64,000 nt of DNA from Rhyacophila brunnea (GCA_022495005.1 JAGYXB010000665.1:744001-808000), one strand, 5' to 3'. Positions 24,201 through 33,114 are shown, counted from the first letter of the stretch. Numbers and translations are program-made. Notes: generated by a model not told the origin, from the letters alone.

Positions 24201-24768
24201 CTTTATAATGTATTTCTTTCATTGCAGGATATTCCACAGTGGTTTGAAAGATTTTGTTTGCCACTTGTGCAGTAAAAGTTTTATTACTAAGTATCAGTTA
24301 GAAGTTCATATTCGGACGCATACAAACGAACGGCCATATTCGTGTGGCTTTTGTGAGAAGATGTTTAAAACCATATCCGCCAAAATTACTCATGAGAAAT
24401 GGTAAACATTTACGTAATAAATTTTTAACAATGTGAATTTAATCAAAAATCCCTGGTGCATGTCGTTCATCTATGTTGATATATTAAGATATTAATAACA
24501 TACATAGATACAAATATATATTTTTATAACAAGAAGCGAAGCATTGTTGGTATTCTGTGCACTTTTATTTTTCAGGCAGCATACCAATACGAAAAACTAC
24601 CATTGCCAGCGTTGCGAAAAAAGTTTTGTGAGTAATTCGGCATTGAAAAGACACCTATTATGTCACACAAAAGAGCAACATCTGGCTTGTCGATTTTGCG
24701 AGAAAAAGTTTGCACGATTCGATAACAGAAAAAGACACGAGATGGCAATGCATGGTATCACAAATTGA
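9092..24768 (+). CDS. Gene A: ZAD-C2H2 zinc-finger protein, six exons
   Basis: Predicted nuclear DNA-binding protein of about 438 aa. Exons: 9092-9223, 12706-13123, 13810-14007, 15515-15716, 24228-24401, 24576-24768. The total of 1317 nt is exactly in frame with intron phases 0,1,1,2,2. Residues 1-75 form a ZAD with zinc ligands C7, C10, C56 and C59, a module known to mediate dimerisation. The linker (75-185) is acidic and has two psi-K-x-E sites (VKTE, VKEE) that could be sumoylated. Eight C2H2 fingers span 216-434; finger 2 (244-261) has an unusual C-x2-C-x9-H-x3-H spacing and finger 4 a C-x4-C. Every exon, length and phase is matched by gene B, which supports the model. The intron 4 donor is GC, not GT. 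Introns 1 and 4 are swollen by transposons (3.5 and 8.5 kb). It may be functional, but the GC donor and the intron load could lower expression. Confidence 0.85.
9224..10619. other. Gene A intron 1, 5' part: no feature recognised
   Basis: Intronic AT-rich DNA. A GC-rich patch near 10075-10170 (GGGCC-rich) and repeated ATATGCA motifs near 10350-10410 suggest transposon debris, but no ends could be defined. Confidence 0.4.
10620..11070 (+). pseudogene. hAT transposase fragment in gene A intron 1
   Basis: The left part (10624 onward) starts CAGTGTTCCGCAACCGGTGT, which resembles a hAT terminus. At about 10915-11040 a frame reads ESRNDGKLKLNFADVPLAIF then WISINKEYPRTNLGEQ. This matches the C-terminal region of ZBED5/SCAND3-like hAT transposases (pattern L..FW..V..EYP.....A). 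Only this short piece survives, and no matching right terminus was found. Confidence 0.55.
11071..12156. other. Gene A intron 1, middle part: no feature recognised
   Basis: AT-rich intronic sequence. Open frames at 11544-11750 and 11857-12183 show no domain and no paralogue in gene B, so they are not called as genes. Confidence 0.4.
12165..12645. mobile_element. hAT-type MITE with internal 62-bp tandem repeats
   Basis: A 481-bp element in gene A intron 1. The ends are CAGTGTTGCCAA and, reading in from the right, CAATGTTGCCAA. They are flanked by an exact 8-bp duplication GTCATCAT (12157-12164 and 12646-12653). The unit AATTATAGTA recurs about eight times in the two arms. The centre carries three GC-rich tandem repeats. 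It is non-coding, absent from the gene B intron, and so inserted after the duplication or was lost from B. Confidence 0.85.
12310..12490 (+). repeat. Three tandem copies of a 62-bp GC-rich unit
   Basis: Copies begin at about 12310, 12372 and 12434 (AATATTTC followed by CCGCGGGCCGCAG or a variant) and include TTTTCATAGTCGGCTCG. The third copy is diverged at its end. They form the core of the hAT-type MITE and stand out in GC content from their surroundings. Confidence 0.8.
12706..13123 (+). CDS. Gene A exon 2 (second half of ZAD plus acidic linker)
   Basis: It starts after TTTCCAG in phase 0 with VNILDGLPRQICPQC, supplying ZAD ligands C56 and C59. It continues into an Asp/Glu-rich linker with VKTE and VKEE sites. 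The donor is ATTG/GTAAGT, phase 1. Gene B exon 2 is two codons shorter and otherwise collinear. Confidence 0.85.
13810..14007 (+). CDS. Gene A exon 3 (basic hinge, finger 1)
   Basis: It is 198 nt, phase 1 in and out. It encodes a Lys-rich hinge (SDKRLKKKLKVCKEFKK), a likely nuclear localisation signal. Finger 1, CSLCPKVFKFKCHLIAHEDS, ends in H. It also holds the first half of finger 2 (FCDMCQK). The donor is GTGAGC. It has the same length as in gene B. Confidence 0.85.
15515..15716 (+). CDS. Gene A exon 4 (fingers 2-4), GC splice donor
   Basis: It is 202 nt and collinear with gene B exon 4. It completes finger 2 (SYRVEKDHKNMH), holds finger 3 (CDICTKCFNTKAKLSIHKNT, then H) and most of finger 4 (CGLDGCTKTFLSMNGLDRH). 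To keep frame and restore the H-x3-H of finger 4, splicing must occur after CACAG. The intron there begins GCATGT in gene A but GTATCC in gene B. Confidence 0.8.
16654..17009. mobile_element. piggyBac-like MITE (TTAA duplication)
   Basis: A 356-bp element in gene A intron 4. It is bounded by TTAA on both sides (16650-16653 and 17010-17013), with imperfect inverted ends GGCTATACCTCCGTTGAGGC and, from the right, GGCGATACTTCAGTGAAACG. TTAA duplications are the signature of the piggyBac superfamily. It is non-coding. A sequence resembling its left end recurs at the right edge of the window (63924 on). Confidence 0.6.
17111..17400. mobile_element. Tc1/mariner-type MITE (TA duplication)
   Basis: A 290-bp non-coding element with TIRs of about 34 bp beginning GGCTGTTAAGATCTGACATA (left) and GCCTGTTAAGATTTGACATA (right, complement). 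TA lies on both sides (17109-17110, 17401-17402). An internal partial copy of the end (TGTGCACTATTTTTGTCGGA) occurs near 17230-17255. Confidence 0.75.
17471..18221. mobile_element. PIF/Harbinger-like MITE with GC-rich ends
   Basis: A 751-bp element in gene A intron 4 with termini GAGCCCATACGCACTTGCGG and, from the right, GGGCTCATACGCACTAGCGG. The flanking 3-bp TTA duplication (17468-17470, 18222-18224) fits PIF/Harbinger. The GC-rich arms carry many GCGGCTAGCCGC-type motifs in both orientations, whereas the core is AT-rich. No transposase frame is present. Confidence 0.7.
19612..20907 (+). mobile_element. Mariner copy B, complete and apparently intact
   Basis: A 1296-bp element with TA at 19610-19611 and 20908-20909. 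The terminal inverted repeats are about 28-30 bp (CGAGGGTGGGTCAATAAGTC left; CGAGGGTGGGTCAATAATTT from the right). It lies inside the DUF7869-like element, which lies inside mariner copy A, so it is the youngest of the three insertions. It encodes an uninterrupted transposase. Confidence 0.95.
19793..20842 (+). CDS. Mariner transposase, intact (349 aa)
   Basis: Cut-and-paste transposase of the mariner family (the SETMAR-like group in automated annotations). It binds the terminal repeats and inserts at TA. I chose ATG 19793 (MEKIEFRAVIKHF) because homologues begin this way; an upstream in-frame ATG at 19745 would add 16 residues. The N-terminal half holds paired helix-turn-helix motifs (about 5-50 and 70-112). 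The linker motif WVPRLLT lies at 119-125. Catalytic Asp residues are D158 (TVDETW), D252 (HQDNARVH) and D287 (SPDLAPSDF); the 34-residue gap between the last two gives DD34D, diagnostic of mariner. The length matches the usual 345-350 aa. No stops or frameshifts are present. The subfamily is probably mellifera- or irritans-like, but this was not tested. Confidence 0.95.
   Translation: MEKIEFRAVIKHFNIKGLTAKEIKNELDLVHGISAPSLATIYNWLNEFKRGRTSTKDEPRSGRPVEVTTPEMINKIHDIVLSDRRLKLSEIIEVTGISKGSVISILHDKLGMKNISARWVPRLLTVDNKRNRVVASKALLSLMQRNPDEFFRRFVTVDETWIHHYTPETKEQSKQWIAKGEPCPKKAKTVKSAGKVMATVFWDARGIIFVDYLEKGKTITGDYYASLLDQLKNKIEEKRPHLNRKKILFHQDNARVHTCLRSMAKIEELKFELVDHPPYSPDLAPSDFFLFPNLKKWLSGQRFFSNEEVIDRTNAYFEDLPKTYFSDGLKKIEKRLTKCIELQGDYVEK
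21370..23654 (-). pseudogene. DUF7869-like transposase, frameshifted
   Basis: Read on the minus strand, conserved blocks appear in order. First come acidic Ser/Asp-rich N-terminal pieces (23654-23412, 23370-23100). Next is LWRRNVIKKQRNSGNKFINW followed by KEPSPQTCKFGC and EQRVAIFHQFWNLGD (about 23065-22860). Then VRDHINSSSTVSSHYCRKKT (22786-22355), and a QQGHCFMWHES-like block near 22100. The next block is FSDNRAGKNCIHF with FSEKGHTQNEVDLIHSVIER (22049-21786). A C-terminal tail follows (21732-21370). This order is what I know of arthropod DUF7869 proteins, and the SDN...GHTQNE...H motifs look like an RNase H-type catalytic core. Several frame changes and stops separate the blocks, so this copy is dead. 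Confidence 0.7.
24228..24401 (+). CDS. Gene A exon 5 (fingers 5-6)
   Basis: It is 174 nt, phase 2 in and out, starting after TTCATTGCAG. It completes finger 4 (HRIFH), encodes finger 5 (CHLCSKSFITKYQLEVHIRT, then H) and most of finger 6 (CGFCEKMFKTISAKITH), joined by the linker TNERPY. The donor is TG/GTAAAC. It is identical in length to gene B exon 5. Confidence 0.85.
24576..24768 (+). CDS. Gene A exon 6 (fingers 7-8, stop)
   Basis: It starts after TTTTCAG. It completes finger 6 with one extra residue compared with gene B (HEKWQH against HERWH) because a CAG triplet was gained at the acceptor. Fingers 7 (CQRCEKSFVSNSALKRHLLC, then H) and 8 (CRFCEKKFARFDNRKRHEMA, then MH) follow, and the protein ends GITN. 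Gene B continues for six more residues. Confidence 0.85.
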
Positions 24769-24849
24769 TCCAACCTCTATGCTTGAAGATGTTTTTAAAT
24801 TATTATTTTAACTACACAGTGATGTGATGTATCTCAGTTCTTGTCTTTT

Positions 24850-25345
24850 CTTTTTCTTGATTCAAGAATTGAGATAGAGCGAGGAGTGACTTTCTCAAAA
24901 TCAGACGCCTCCTTAGCAATCGACCTAGATCTGAGACTGGATATGATTGAGTGTTATGTTCTTTCAATCCTTTTCTATGGTATGGATGCTAAACCGAGAG
25001 ATGTCACGGATAGTTGAGTCTTACGAGATGTGGTTCTATAGACGCATACTCAAAATTCTTTGGAGCGACCGGGTAACAAATGTTGACATTCTCAATCGAA
25101 TTGGAAAGGATCAATATGTTCTATGTAGTATCAAAACCAGTAAACAACAGTACCTCGGCCACATTACGAGAGGACAAGAGTACAGAAAGATCAACGGAAA
25201 ACAGCAGGGGACAATGTCGCATTTTGTGACTGAAGAATATCCGTGATTGGTCCTAGTGCAGCTACACTGAACAGTTCCGGGTAGCAGATGATAAGCAAAT
25301 ATTACTCTGATGGTGGGCGACCTCCGTTTGGGGATGGTACGATAA
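24850..25345 (+). pseudogene. LINE reverse-transcriptase C-terminal fragment
   Basis: Frames along this stretch read IECYVLSILFYGMDAK, ESYEMWFYRRILKILWSDRV, TNVDILNRIGKDQ and QQYLGHITRGQEYR. These match the region downstream of the YADD box in RTE-like endonuclease-reverse transcriptases (pattern EMWCYRR.LKI.W....TN..VL.RI and YLGHI.RG). Frameshifts and stops separate the blocks. It is a 5'-truncated remnant just 3' of gene A. Confidence 0.75.
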
Positions 25346-25610
25346 GATGTGTTTTAGGTATCTACCATATTAATGGAAATTTATTACTTTTTAGTCTTTT
25401 AGTTATCCATTATGTGGTACTTACTGAAAAAACTTTCATTTACCTGTAATAAACAGTAAGCACCAGTGGCGTGATGTGACGTGCTTATAGGGACGCTATT
25501 GATAAAATACATGTTTACCTACTATTTATTTGTTGCATATTAGCTACTTAGTATTTTGTAACTAATTGAATAATGCTAAATATATTTACATAATATTCAT
25601 GGTATAGAAC

Positions 25611-26090
25611 AGATGTGGGCAAACATATCTCTTAATAAAAATATATTTTATATTATGTATTTTCTTTTCCTATTATAGTTGTATTTTCGTGAGTTTTCCT
25701 TTCTAAATGTTGTAAGTGACAAGATGCGAGGATATGAGTGCAACTGTCAAAGAAACACGTATTTCCGATGTCTGAATTATTAATACTTGCTGAAAGAGGA
25801 GCTGCGGAATTACAGTCATTACAAATTTAAAAGAAGATCAGGCATTATGTACTAATGCAGCACAAGTCAAATACTGTAATAAAATTTTGGAAACTGGTGC
25901 CAGAATTCAAATATCCTAATAAAGAAAGCTGCTTGCCTATTATAGTTGTGAATCGTTGTACTCCTCTATGAAGTTTGTAAAATCAAAACATCGTTCACAG
26001 CTAACAAACGAGCTTTTGACAGATTTGTTGCGAACGGCTTTAACAAATTTTACACCAAAATTTTAGAGATTTAGCTAAAATGATAAATAA
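25611..26090 (+). pseudogene. hAT transposase C-terminal remnant (GTF2IRD2/EPM2AIP1-like)
   Basis: At about 25955-26090 the frame reads SLYSSMKFVKSKHRSQLTNE and LLTDLLRTALTNFTPKF. This matches the dimerisation region of GTF2IRD2/EPM2AIP1-like hAT transposases (CES.YS.MK..K.KHR..L....L...LR). Upstream pieces (EFKYPNKESC near 25910) belong to the same protein. The sequence CAGATGTGGGCAAAC at 25611 looks like a hAT terminus. Only a 3' fragment remains. Confidence 0.65.
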
Positions 26091-26177
26091 ACTTTTTATT
26101 ATATTATATTTTATTTTTATTAAATAAATTTTGAATTAATTATTTTGTGTTTTTTTCTCATTTTTTATTTTCTTGTA

Positions 26178-26800
26178 CAGTACACTCTCAGTAATCTGCC
26201 GCTCGATTATCCGACAACTACTATAATCCGCCATTATCTATACTAGTTGAAAGCACAAAATCAAGCTCTATAATTTGCCGGTATTCATATTCATCAAATT
26301 AAGTAGTCCGCCGCGTAGTATACACCATAGATGAGACGGGTTTATTTTGGAAACATTTCCCTCGTAAAACGTACATTCATCGCGACGACAGTAATGCACC
26401 AAGGAGGAAAGTGCCCAAGGACTGCATCACAATAATTATACCGTGCTCCAATGCAACCGGGAAACACAAGCTGAACCTTTGGTCATATGGAAAGCCAGGA
26501 ATCTTGGACCATTCAAGAATATCTGCCTCACTGGACAACGGGTTGTGTCAAGTGATTTACTGTATGATTTTTAGTTAATAAACTTAGTTTATAAATATGT
26601 ATAATTTAGTAGATACTTGATTTTGATTATAAATAAAACCGTAATTTGCTAGTACAAATTTCTCAAAAAAAAAAATATTTTTACATACTACCTGTTTTAA
26701 TTTTTACCATATTTTGTATGTGTATGTACTATAATCCCCCGCTTTCACTGATTGGACACTTGTCTGGTTTTTGGGGTGGCGGATTACTGAGAGAGTACTG
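26178..26800 (+). mobile_element. Pogo/Tigger-type element, internally deleted
   Basis: A 623-bp element with inverted ends CAGTACACTCTCAGTAATCT and, from the right, CAGTACTCTCTCAGTAATCC, and TA on both sides (26176-26177, 26801-26802). At about 26310-26540 a frame reads VVYTIDETGLFWKHFPRKTY, then KDCITIIIPCSNATGKHKLN. This is the catalytic DETG and CNATG.HK.. region of Tigger/Jerky-like pogo transposases. The rest of the transposase is missing, so it is a non-autonomous remnant. Confidence 0.85.
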
Positions 26801-26802
26801 TA

Positions 26803-27520
26803 TTTTGAAATACCTCAGAAACATAAAAATCCTATAGTTTAGAAATATGCATATATAATTTGATACATAATTGATTTCAATAGTAAATAAAACCGTAAAT
26901 TAATAGTACAAATTTCTTAATAAAAACTATTTTTAAAAAATATAAAAATTAATTAGAATTGAAGGTAAATTTCAGTACGTCCTGTCAAAATGGTAGGTAC
27001 TATAAAATGACAACATCGCGTCTCGCTTACTCCTGAAGAGGACTGAAGAGGACTGGCTTGGCGGTGTTGTATTTTATTATAATTGTGAAGTATGCATAGA
27101 TGGCGCCATATTTTTCCCTTAGGGATGGGCTACCACTGACATTTTAATTTTAATATAATATATGTGTAAGTATGTGCAGTTAAATATGATAAATAATTAA
27201 ACATCTCAATCATTCGAATATAAAGCAATATATTATGTGATTATCATAAATAGCGATCCAATATAACGTGATATTAATCTCCTTTCGGTCCCATTGAGAT
27301 AATTGAAGAAGGTTAACAGTGTAAAAAAATAATTTAAACATTATTTTGTTTCATTGTCTATAAAAAATAAATGCTTGCAGCCTTAGAATAATATTTAAAA
27401 AATCAAAATTTGAATTAAAAATTAATCTTAAACAATATAGTTTCCCGGTGCGGGACATTCACATCGAGACAAATGTTGATAAATAATGAAGCAATACATA
27501 TTATATCTGATAAGAATAGG
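26803..27520. other. AT-rich intergenic, nothing recognised
   Basis: No coding or repeat structure could be defined between the pogo remnant and the satellite array. Confidence 0.45.
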
Positions 27521-27556
27521 AATTTATAAGACCAAAAGATGTGGAATCAGCTTAAA

Positions 27557-27588
<32 letters not shown>

Positions 27589-27951
27589 TTGATGACGATA
27601 ATGACGATATCAATAGGTAGGTATAGAAAATCACAAATTTAAAAAAATATAGCAGTTTATATGACCAAGAAGAGTAGAATTAGGTTGGGATAACCTTCAT
27701 CCAGCAGTGGATTAATCTTGGTTGATGATGATAATGACGATATTATGAATGGGTAAATATAATATCAGTAATTTTGTTAAATATAGCAATTTATATGACC
27801 GACAGAAATTCAAACAACTTAGAGAGGCCTTCATCCACCGGTGGATTGATTCAGGCTCATAATGATAATGGAAATATAAATAGATATAATATAATATCAC
27901 CGATTTTCTTTTATTTTGTTAACTGTCAATTCATGGTGGAACTGCATTGTA

Positions 27952-28158
27952 TTGTTGTTTTTATTTAATAAAACGCATTTTTTTTATAGTACTTATTCCA
28001 CTTTAATTAATATATTAGGACCGGTTTCGTCCGCCTCAGTGGGACATTTTTGGAGTTTAAAATGTCCCACTGAGGCGGACGAAACCGGTCCTAATATATT
28101 AATTAAAGTGGAATAAGTACTATAAAAAAAAATGCGTTTTATTGAATAAAAACAACAA
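27952..28158. mobile_element. Fold-back element, near-perfect 99-bp palindrome arms
   Basis: The left arm (27952-28050) and right arm (28059-28158) are complementary almost throughout, with an 8-nt loop TGGAGTTT. Arm landmarks are AATAAAACGCATTTTTTTT, AATATATTAGGACCGGTTTC and CGCCTCAGTGGGACATTTT. Single differences and one poly-A length change are the only imperfections. Such long fresh palindromes are usually fold-back MITEs or products of inverted duplication. No clear target duplication was found. Confidence 0.85.
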
Positions 28159-30778
28159 AAACCGATTTTGATAAATACAGCAATTCAAATGACAGAAAGG
28201 AGTAGAATCAGGCTTGGGAGGCTATTATCCAGCAGTAGATGGGTTCAGGTCAATGAAGATAAGGACGATAGAAATAGGTATAATATAGTAGTAGAATCAG
28301 GTTGCGGAACCCTTCATCCAGCAGTGGATTGATCCTGGTTGATGATGATGACGATATGAATATGTAGATAAATGTAATATCACCGATTTTCATAAATACA
28401 GAAATTCATATGACAGAAAGGAGTAGAGTCAGGCTAGAGAGGTCTTTATTAAGCAGTGGATAGGTTCAGGTCGATGATAATAATGATGATAATGACGATA
28501 TGAATATGTAGATAAATATATTATCACCGATTTTGATAAATACACCAATTCATATGACAGAAAGGAGTAGAATCAGGCTAGCGAGGTCCTTATTAAGTAG
28601 TGGATTGGTTCAGGTTGATGATGATGATAATGATAATGACGATATGAATATGTAGATAAATATAATATCACCGATTTTGATAAATACAGAAATTCATATG
28701 ACAGAAAGGAGTAGAATCAGGCTAGGGAGGTCTTTATTAAGCAGTGGATTAATCCTGGTTGATGATGATGATGATGCTGATGATGATATGAATATGCAGA
28801 TAAATATAATATCACCGATTTTTATAAATACAGGGATTCATATGACAGAACGGAGTAAAATCAGGCTAGGGAGGTCTTTATTAAGCAGTGTATTAGTTCA
28901 GGTCGATGTGATGATGATGATGACGATATGAATATGTAGATAAATATAATATCACCGATTTTGATAAATACAGAAATTCATATCACAGAAAGGAGTAGAA
29001 TCAGGCTAAGGAGGTCTTTGTTAGGCAGTGGATTGGTTCAGGTCGATGATGATGATGATGACGATATGAATATGTAAATAAATATAATATCACCGATTTT
29101 AATAAATACAGAAATTCATATGACAGAAAGGAGTAGAATCAGGCTAGCGAGGTCTTTATTAAGCAGTGGATTGGTTCAGGTCGATGATGACGATGATGAT
29201 AATGACGATATGAATATGTAGATAAATATAATATCACCGATTTTGATAAATACAGCAATTCATATGACAGAAAGGAGTAGAATCTGGCTAGGGAGGTCTT
29301 TATTAAGCAGTGGATTGGTTCAGGTCAATGATGATGATAATGATAATGATGATAATGATAATGATGATAATGACGATATGAATATGTAAATAAATATAAT
29401 ATCACCGATTTTGATAAATACAGCAATTCATATGACAGAAAAAAGTAGAATCTGGCTAGGGAGGTCTTTATTAAGCAGTGGATTGGTTCAGGTCAATGAT
29501 GATGATAATGATAATGACCATATGAATATGTAGATAAATATAATATCACCGATTTTCATAAATACAGCAATGCATATGACAGAAAGGAGTAGAATCAGGC
29601 TAAGGAGGTCTTTCAGTAGTGGATTGGTTCAGGTCAATGATGATGATGATGACGATATGAATATGTAAATAAATATAATATCACCGATTTTGATAAATAC
29701 AGAAATTCATATGGCAAAAAGGAGTAGAATCAGTCTATGGAGGTCTTTATTAAGCAGAGGATTGATCCTGGTTGATGATGATGATGATGACAATATGAAT
29801 ATGTAGTTAAATATAATATCACCGCTTTTGATAAATACAGCAATACATATGACAGAAAGGGTAGATTCGGGCTAAGGAGGCCATTATCCAGCAGTGGATT
29901 GGTTCAAGTCGATGATGATAAGATGGATAGAAATATGTATAATATCACAAATTCGTTAAACCAATTGTAGTAGAATCAGGTTGCGGAACTCTTCATCCAG
30001 CAGTGGATTGATCCTAGTTGATGATGATAACGATATGAATATGTAGATAAATATAATATCACCGATTTTTTGACAAATACAGCAATTCAAATAACAGAAA
30101 GGAGTGGATTCAGGGTAGGGAGGCCTTTATCCAGCAGTGGATTGGTTCAGGTCGATGTTGATAAGGATGATAGAAATAGGTATAGTATCACAAAATCGTT
30201 TAACCGCTAGTAGTAGAATCAGGTTGCGGAACCCTTCATCCAGCAGTGGATTGATCCTAGTTGATGATGATGATGATAACGATACAAATATGTATATAAA
30301 TATAATATCACCGATTTTGATAAATACAGCAATTCAAATGACAGAAAGGAGTAGAATCAGGGTAGGGAGGCCTTTATCCAGCAGTGGATCGGTCCAGGTC
30401 GATGATGATGATGACGATATGAATATGTAGATAAATATAATATCACCGATTTTGATAAATACAGCAATCCAAATGACAGAAAGGAGTAGAATCAGGCTAG
30501 GGAGGTTTTTATCCAGCAGTGGATTGATCCTGGTTGATAATGATTTAAATAATATGTATAACACCAATTATTGTTGAATACCTTTTAAATATTTTTGGGT
30601 TATATGAGCTAATTGAATGTATATAAGTTTCATTGGTTTAAAAAATTATTATTTAACAGCCATAAAAAAATGTTACGTTATCAAATTTTGAAATAATCCA
30701 GTGTTGCCATGTCTACTGAAATTTCAGTAGATCAACTGATATGTTTTGCCAATATACTGAATTTTTGATTTTTTTTCT

Positions 30779-30893
30779 CAGTGGGACATTTTTGGAGTTT
30801 AAAATGTCCCACTGAAGCGGACGAAACCGGTCCTAATATATTAATTAAAGTGGAATAAGTACTATAAAAAAAATGCGTTTTATCGAATAAACA
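30779..30893. repeat. Truncated second copy of the fold-back element
   Basis: It begins TCAGTGGGACATTTTTGGAG, then the loop and a full right arm, and lacks the outer left arm. The truncation point coincides with the junction between the two duplicated satellite units, so the palindrome may have been the site of breakage or exchange. Confidence 0.8.
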
Positions 30894-31800
30894 ATAACCG
30901 ATTTTGATAAATACAGCAATTCAAATGACAGAAAGGAGTAGAATCAGGCATGGGAGGTCTTTATCCAGCAGTAGATGGTTTCAGGTCAATGATGATAAAG
31001 ACGATAGAAATAAGTATAATATAGTAGTAGAATCAGGTTGCGGAACCCTTCATCCAGCAGTGGATTGATCCTGGTTGATGATGATGACGATATGAATATT
31101 TGATAAATGTAATATCACCGATTTTCATAAATACAGAAATTCATATGACAGAAAGGAGTAGAATCAGGCTAGGGAGGTCTTTATTAAGCAGTGGATTGGT
31201 TCAGGTCGATGATGATGCTAATGATAATGACGATATGAATATGTAGATAAATATAATATCACCGATTTTGATAAATACAGAAATTCATATGACAGAAAGG
31301 AGTAGAATCAGGCTAGGGAGGTCTTTATTAAGCAGTGGATTAATCCTGGTTGATGATGATGATGATTTTGATATGAATATGCAGATAAATATAATATCAC
31401 ATAGATGGATTCATATGACAAAACGGAGTAAAATCAGGCTAGGGAGGTCTTTATTAAGCAGTGTATTGGTTCAGGTCGATGTGATGATAATGATGATGAT
31501 GACGATATGAATATGTAGATAAATATAATATCACCGATTTTGATAAATACAGCAATTCATATGACAGAAAGGAGTAGAATCAGGCTAGGGAGATCTTTAT
31601 TAAGCAGTGGATTGGTTCAGGTCGATGATGATGATGATGGCGATATGAATATGTAGATTAATATAATATCACCGATTTTGATAAATACAGCAATTCATAT
31701 GACAGAAAGGAGTAGAATCAGGCTAGGGAGATCTTAATTAAGCAGTGGATTGGTTCAGGTCGATGATGATGATGATGGCGATATGAATATGTAGATAAAT

Positions 31801-31941
31801 CGCGAGCCTAATACTACAAGGTTCTAAGTGTTCGTCCTTGAAAAAACAAACTCAACAATGAAGTAGTATTCTAAGCTGCCACATTGTTACTTTTGTTTCG
31901 TCAAGGACAAACACTTAGAACCTTGTAGTTCTCCACTCGCG
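31801..31941. mobile_element. Small TIR element (141 bp) with AAAT duplication inside a monomer
   Basis: Inverted ends begin CGCGAG. The longer arms share CTACAAGGTTCTAAGTGTT, then G/TCGTCCTTG-type sequence on both sides. An exact AAAT duplication (31797-31800, 31942-31945) interrupts a satellite monomer at GATAAAT. The empty site is present in the other monomers. The motif TCGCGAGCCTAAT also occurs at 44628. Its superfamily is unknown. Confidence 0.8.
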
Positions 31942-33114
31942 AAATGTAATATCACCGATTTTCATAAATACAGAAATTCATATGACAGAAAGGAGTAGAA
32001 TCAGGCTAGGGAGGTCTTTATTAAGCAGTGGATTGGTTCAGGTCGATGATGATGTTAATGATAATGACGATATGAATATGTAGATAAATATAATATCACA
32101 GATTTTGATAAATACAGAAATTCGTATGACAAAAAGGAGTAGAATCAGTATATTATGGAGGTCTTTATTTAGCAGTGGATTGATCCTGGTTGATGATGAT
32201 GATGATGACAATATGAATATGTAGTTAAATACAATATCACCGCTTTTGATAAATACAGCAATACATATGACAGAAAGGGTAGATTCGGGCTAAGGAGGCC
32301 ATTATCCAGCAGTGGATTGGTTCAAGTCGATGATGATAAGATGGATAGAAATATGTATAATATCACAAATTCGTTAAACCAATAGTAGTAGAATCAGGTT
32401 GCGGAACTCTTCATCCAGCAGTGGATTGATCCTAGTTGATGATGATAACGATATGAATATGTAGATAAATATAATATCACCGATTTTGACAAATACAGCA
32501 ATTCAAATGACAGCAAGAAGTGGATTCAGGGTAGGGAGGCCTTTATCCAGCAGTGGATTGGTTCAGGTCGATGTTGATAAGGATGATAGAAATAGGTATA
32601 ATATCACAAAATTGTTTAACCGCTAGTAGTAGAATCAGGTTGCGGAACCCTTCATCCAGCAGTGAATTGATCCTAGTTGATGATAATGATGATAACGATA
32701 CGAATATGTAGATAAATATAATATCACCGATTTTGATAAATACAGCAATTCAAATGACAGAAAGGAGTAGAATCAGGGTAAGGAGGCCTTTATCCAGCAG
32801 TGGATTGGTTCAGGTCGATGATTATGATGACGATATGAATATGAGGATAAATATAATATCACCGATTTTGATAAATACAGGAATTCAAATGACAGAAAGG
32901 AATAGAATTAGGCTAGGGAGGCCTTTATCCAGCAGTGGATTGATTGTGGTTGATAATGATTTAAATAATATGTACAACACCAATTATAGTTGAATACCTT
33001 TTAAATATTATTGGGTTATATGAGCTAATTGAATGTATATAAGTTTCATTGGTTTAAAAAATTATCATTTAACAGCCATAAAAAAATGTTACGTTATCAA
33101 ATTTTGAAATAATC

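Larger units (their letters stand above)
27522..32965 (+). repeat. Tandem (satellite-like) array, about 35 monomers of 110-140 bp
   Basis: Monomers repeat the blocks ATCACCGATTTTGATAAATA, CAATTCATATGACAGAAAGG, AGTAGAATCAGGCTAGGGAG and CCAGCAGTGGATTGGTTCAG. Each is followed by a variable (GAT)n run and ATGAATATGTAGATAAATAT. A shorter monomer variant starts AGTAGAATCAGGTTGCGGAA. Units differ in the GAT run and in scattered substitutions. In one frame the CAGCAGTGG part reads REAFIQQWI..G then stop, followed by GAT repeats. That resembles the 3' tail of RTE-type insect LINEs, so I infer that the array grew from a LINE 3' end. Aspartate-rich open frames within it are fortuitous. Confidence 0.9.

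Noticed and set aside
24572..24580. Alternative acceptor four bases downstream (GGCAG) for gene A exon 6
   Set aside because: It shifts the frame out of fingers 7 and 8. The upstream TTCAG keeps it with one extra residue in finger 6.
28677..31510. Open frames in the satellite reading MTERSRIRLGRSLLSS and poly-Asp
   Set aside because: They are produced by the repeating monomer and its GAT run, lie in many copies with stops between, and do not match any protein. The alternative frame explains the sequence better as a LINE tail.
27522..32965. Regular repeats resembling a CRISPR array
   Set aside because: Units are longer than 100 bp and directly tandem, without unique spacers, and the context is a eukaryotic genome.
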